Assembly: GCF_001297125.1 (NCBI RefSeq)
Contig: NZ_LHPC01000034.1
Span: forward strand, 186,001-250,000
Length of the DNA stretch: 64,000 nucleotides
Source: Pseudomonas sp. RIT-PI-q
Lineage (GTDB): Bacteria > Pseudomonadota > Gammaproteobacteria > Pseudomonadales > Pseudomonadaceae
Reading direction: 5' to 3'
Shown here: positions 61,353 through 64,000 of the stretch, in pieces
Layout of the letters: every line of letters begins with the position of its first letter
Numbering within the stretch: the stretch's first letter is position 1
Position numbers and translations under genes: made by a program
Notes under the pieces: model-generated
The model's input: the letters and a program-made list of their open reading frames with translations, nothing else
Database searches by the model: none
Told to the model about the DNA's origin: nothing

Positions 61353-63359
61353 ATGGAGACGTACGTATTGATTTCAGCGAACCGGCTACGAGATGGTGTC
61401 GTGGTCTGGCTCGATCAGAATCATCAATGGGTGGAGGAATTACAGAGAGCCTGTGGATTCGACTCCAGCCGTCTGGAATCAGCCCAAGCGGCAGCAAGTC
61501 TGGCCGAGATGCTCAATCAGGTTGTCTCGTCGACGGAACACGCTGCCACCCTAGTCAACGGGTCGCCGATACCTTCGGACTTTCGCGAATTGATGCGTTC
61601 CCGAGGGCCATCAATCCGAAAGGACTTGGGTAAACAAGCCGGTGAGGAAAAGCTTCATCTTCGCGATGCACGGCCAGTTGTGCCCGTTGTCGAGGGTCGG
61701 GCAGGCATCTATCAATATGATGCCTCTGAGCGGGAGTTTTTGAAGAGTCGAGCTGCTCAGTTTGGGTTGCAAGTAGATCGACGTTTTACTGGTGAGCTCA
61801 CTGAGGAAGAGTTCAAGGTCTTCCGTTTGATGAATGGTGTATACCTGCAATTGCATGGCTACATGCTCAGAATCGCTATTCCGTACGGAACGCTCAGCGC
61901 CATTCAGCTGCGGCAGCTTGCTTACATTGCTCGTAATTTTGATAAGGGTTACGGTCATTTAACAACCCGGCAAAATCTGCAGTTCAATTGGCCACATCTC
62001 TCGGATACACCTGAAATTTTGTCAATTTTGGCTGATGCGGATCTTCACTGCATACAGACAAGTGGCAATTGCATACGCAACGTAACGACAGACCATTTCG
62101 CCGGTGCAGCTGCTGATGAGGTAATAGATCCACGTGTCCACGCCGAGATCTTGAGGCAATGGTCGACTGAGCATCCCGAATTCACCTACCTCCCTCGCAA
62201 ATTCAAGATTGCTATTACGGGTAGTACAGTGGATCGCGCCGCCGCCCGGTTTCATGACATCGGTATTCTCGCCAAGAGAAATGAGGCGGGGGAAGTCGGA
62301 TTTCAGATCTACGCTGGCGGTGGGCTAGGAAGGACGCCGATTGTCGGAACAATGGTGCGTGAATGGCTACCGGAGCGCGAGCTTTTGCGTTTTGTTGAGG
62401 CCATCCTTCGCGTTTATAACGCCTTGGGTCGCAGGGACAATATTTACAAAGCTCGCATTAAAATTCTTGTCAAAGAGCTTAAACCAGGCAAGTTCATAGA
62501 GATGATTGAGGAAGAATTTGAAAAGCTTCCTAAGACTCGACAATACTTGAATCCTGAAATCGTTGAGGCAATTCGTAGCAGGTTTGTAGTTCCACAATTT
62601 GCAGTTCTCCCTTCAACCTCAAAGCTATTTGACATAAGGCTTGCTCAATCTTATTCGTTTCGACACTGGGTTGAAGCCAACACCCATGCGCACAAAATGC
62701 CTGGCTATCTGAGCGTGGTTATATCGCTTAAACCGCCCGGAGGTATTCCAGGGGATATCAGTGCGCAAGAGATGGAGACTATCTCGGTACTGGCGGAGCG
62801 GTACTCGCTCAACGAAATTCGGGTATCGCATGAGCAGAACGTAGTATTGCCACATGTTCAACTTGATGACCTCTATCCTCTTTGGGAAAAGCTGTATGAA
62901 GGCCTGCTCGCCACGCCAAACATCAACCTTATTTCTGATTCGATTGCCTGCCCGGGTTTGGACTACTGCAGCTTGGCATTAGCCCGCTCCGTGCCCATCG
63001 CGCAAAATATCGCATCGCGTTTCGACGAAGCAAAGCAGCGAGAAATCGGAGAGCTCAAGCTGAATGTCTCCGGTTGTATCAATGCCTGTGCACATCACCA
63101 TGTTGCACATATTGGCATTCTGGGTCTGGAGAAGGGTGGAAAAGAGTATTACCAGATTACCTTAGGTGGCAGTGCGGATGAAAATGCTGCGGTTGGTAAG
63201 ATTTTAGGGCCATCTGTGCCCTATGAGGATGTTCCATCGGTTGTCGAAACATTGGTAGATATCTACTTATCTAAACGGGAAGAGAGCGAACGTTTGATCG
63301 ATACCTATCGACGCATAGGGATTGATCCATTCAAGGAGGCTCTCCGTGATTTTAATTGA
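61353..63359 (+). CDS. cysI: DUF2849-sulfite/nitrite reductase hemoprotein fusion
   Basis: A 668-residue protein. Residues ~1-90 (METYVLISANRLRDGVVVWL, ...NGSPIPSDF) match DUF2849, usually a separate small gene beside cysI in Alphaproteobacteria. From ~115 the siroheme/4Fe-4S reductase begins (GIYQYDASEREFLKSR). GYGHLTTRQNLQFNWP and the active-site RNVTTDHFAG follow. The siroheme-cluster ligands are C-x5-C in CPGLDYC and C-x3-C in SGCINACAHHH. It reduces sulfite (or nitrite) with six electrons. GGAGG precedes the ATG. The DUF934 gene overlaps its end. Confidence 0.92.
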   Translation: METYVLISANRLRDGVVVWLDQNHQWVEELQRACGFDSSRLESAQAAASLAEMLNQVVSSTEHAATLVNGSPIPSDFRELMRSRGPSIRKDLGKQAGEEKLHLRDARPVVPVVEGRAGIYQYDASEREFLKSRAAQFGLQVDRRFTGELTEEEFKVFRLMNGVYLQLHGYMLRIAIPYGTLSAIQLRQLAYIARNFDKGYGHLTTRQNLQFNWPHLSDTPEILSILADADLHCIQTSGNCIRNVTTDHFAGAAADEVIDPRVHAEILRQWSTEHPEFTYLPRKFKIAITGSTVDRAAARFHDIGILAKRNEAGEVGFQIYAGGGLGRTPIVGTMVREWLPERELLRFVEAILRVYNALGRRDNIYKARIKILVKELKPGKFIEMIEEEFEKLPKTRQYLNPEIVEAIRSRFVVPQFAVLPSTSKLFDIRLAQSYSFRHWVEANTHAHKMPGYLSVVISLKPPGGIPGDISAQEMETISVLAERYSLNEIRVSHEQNVVLPHVQLDDLYPLWEKLYEGLLATPNINLISDSIACPGLDYCSLALARSVPIAQNIASRFDEAKQREIGELKLNVSGCINACAHHHVAHIGILGLEKGGKEYYQITLGGSADENAAVGKILGPSVPYEDVPSVVETLVDIYLSKREESERLIDTYRRIGIDPFKEALRDFN

Positions 63360-63831
63360 TAAGACAGGTATGCCTGTAGAAGACCAATGGATTTATTGGA
63401 ATGAAGAGCAACATCCAGTGGATCCGCAACGGACAGTGGTTCGTCTAGATCAGTGGGAGGTGTTTTCATCACACGCGGGGGCGATGCCAGGTGGTCTGTG
63501 GCTCAGCGGTGGTGAAGATAATTCTGCGGTGTATGGTCTACTGGATCAGATTTCGCTTGTTGTTATCGAATTCCCAAAAACTAGGGACGGTCGGGGTTTT
63601 ACGCTTGCTCGACTACTGCGCGAGAGACATAACTTCCCGAAAGATATACGAGCATCGGGTTCTCTGCTTCCTGATCAATTTTCTGCACTGATTAAATGTG
63701 GTTTTTCTGGATTACTGGTTTCTGACAGCGTTCCAATTCAAAGGTGGAAGGACGCAGCCAATACTCTTGAGTTGCGTCAGTATCATTCCAACACGCTGCT
63801 GGATCGCCTATTTCGAGGAGGCCAGATTTAG
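63346..63831 (+). CDS. DUF934 family protein
   Basis: A 161-residue protein from the GTG at 63346 (AAGGAGG ribosome site), overlapping the reductase end by 14 bases. It has the DUF934 pattern: FPKTRDGRGFTLARLLRERH near 80 and a later DQFSALIKCGFSGLLVSDS. DUF934 proteins are usually encoded beside assimilatory sulfate reduction genes and are thought to help electron delivery to the reductase. A longer in-frame start at 63322 is less likely. CioA follows 2 bases later. Confidence 0.88.
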   Translation: MILIDKTGMPVEDQWIYWNEEQHPVDPQRTVVRLDQWEVFSSHAGAMPGGLWLSGGEDNSAVYGLLDQISLVVIEFPKTRDGRGFTLARLLRERHNFPKDIRASGSLLPDQFSALIKCGFSGLLVSDSVPIQRWKDAANTLELRQYHSNTLLDRLFRGGQI

Positions 63832-63833
63832 CT

Positions 63834-64000
63834 ATGTTCACTTTAACAGCCTTGGAACTTGCAAGGATTCAATTTGGATTCACGGTATCGTTTCACATTA
63901 TTTTTCCGGCCATCACGATAGGACTTGCTAGCTATCTTGCAGTCCTTGAAGGTTTATGGCTTCGTAAAAAGGAACAGGTATACATCGACCTTTATCAATT
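63834..64000 (+). CDS. cioA: cytochrome bd-type quinol oxidase subunit I (CioA), 5' part
   Basis: The first ~55 codons are in the window: MFTLTALELARIQFGFTVSF then HIIFPAITIGLASYLAVLEG and WLRKKEQVYIDLYQ. This is the start of subunit I of cytochrome bd / cyanide-insensitive oxidase, with the conserved RIQF and FHIIFP including the heme-ligand His. GAGGAGG lies just before the ATG. It is the fourth gene from mocR in the block. The partner cioB is expected to the right of the window. Confidence 0.93.
   Translation, partial: MFTLTALELARIQFGFTVSFHIIFPAITIGLASYLAVLEGLWLRKKEQVYIDLYQ

Noticed and set aside
1..64000. tRNA or attachment-site boundary of an integrative element
   Set aside because: No tRNA gene, integrase or flanking direct repeat could be found by eye, so island borders are not called.

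Overview
The window looks like a Pseudomonas chromosome, most likely from the fluorescens/putida side of the genus. The evidence is an MvaT-type H-NS protein, an OprD-family porin, the formate dehydrogenase operon, a cyanide-insensitive oxidase gene, and gene content and codon use typical of the genus. No rRNA, tRNA, CRISPR array or intact insertion sequence was seen. Much of the window is accessory DNA. It holds several defence loci, many unrecognised small genes, repeated intergenic sequence and a set of broken genes.

Positions 1-31 kb form a defence and accessory island. At the left edge is a TerB-N/TerB-C protein with a BrxD-like ATPase, and the locus continues past the edge. Next come an MvaT-like silencer, small unknown genes, an XRE regulator facing an unknown gene, a metallophosphoesterase, and a Gabija-like pair (OLD-family ATPase/TOPRIM nuclease plus a short UvrD-type helicase). 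A moaA-bestrophin pair follows. Beyond it is a complete-looking type III CBASS: CD-NTase, HORMA (Cap7) and TRIP13 ATPase (Cap6) on the minus strand, with the WYL regulator CapW and a two-domain protein (LOG-like N-terminus, nucleoside phosphorylase C-terminus) divergent on the plus strand. A DEDDh exonuclease gene lies beside it. No NucC or membrane effector is present, so the phosphorylase protein is the best effector candidate. A TonB receptor, an M3-like peptidase and more unknown genes complete the island. Two features recur in it: a ~300-bp intergenic element present twice (near 4.0 and 28.8 kb) with a hairpin that shows a compensatory base change, and a duplicated two-gene module (7.3-7.9 and 29.7-30.3 kb) whose second copy of the small gene is degraded.

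Positions 31-40 kb are a molybdenum/formate block: fdnGHI, fdhE, an orphan modA under a clear ModE-type operator, and an OprD-family porin. FdnG has Cys in place of selenocysteine, and FdnH carries an unusual repetitive C-terminal tail. With moaA at 15.3 kb, this links cofactor synthesis, molybdate uptake and formate oxidation.

Positions 41-52 kb hold a polar amino-acid-type ABC operon (binding protein, permease-ATPase fusion, GntR regulator, DUF1989 protein) and a CoA-transferase / HMG-CoA-lyase / MFS cluster. Several genes here are broken: a LysR gene with an early stop, a frameshifted lyase and an ABC ATPase remnant.

Positions 52-64 kb look like a nitrile/cyanide block. There are two nitrilases, one with an MFS transporter and a divergent LysR, the other with an AraC regulator. 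Then come a MocR regulator, a DUF2849-sulfite reductase fusion, a DUF934 protein and the start of cioA. An frmR gene with two putative operators sits in the middle beside a frameshifted, truncated frmA remnant, which may mark an insertion junction.
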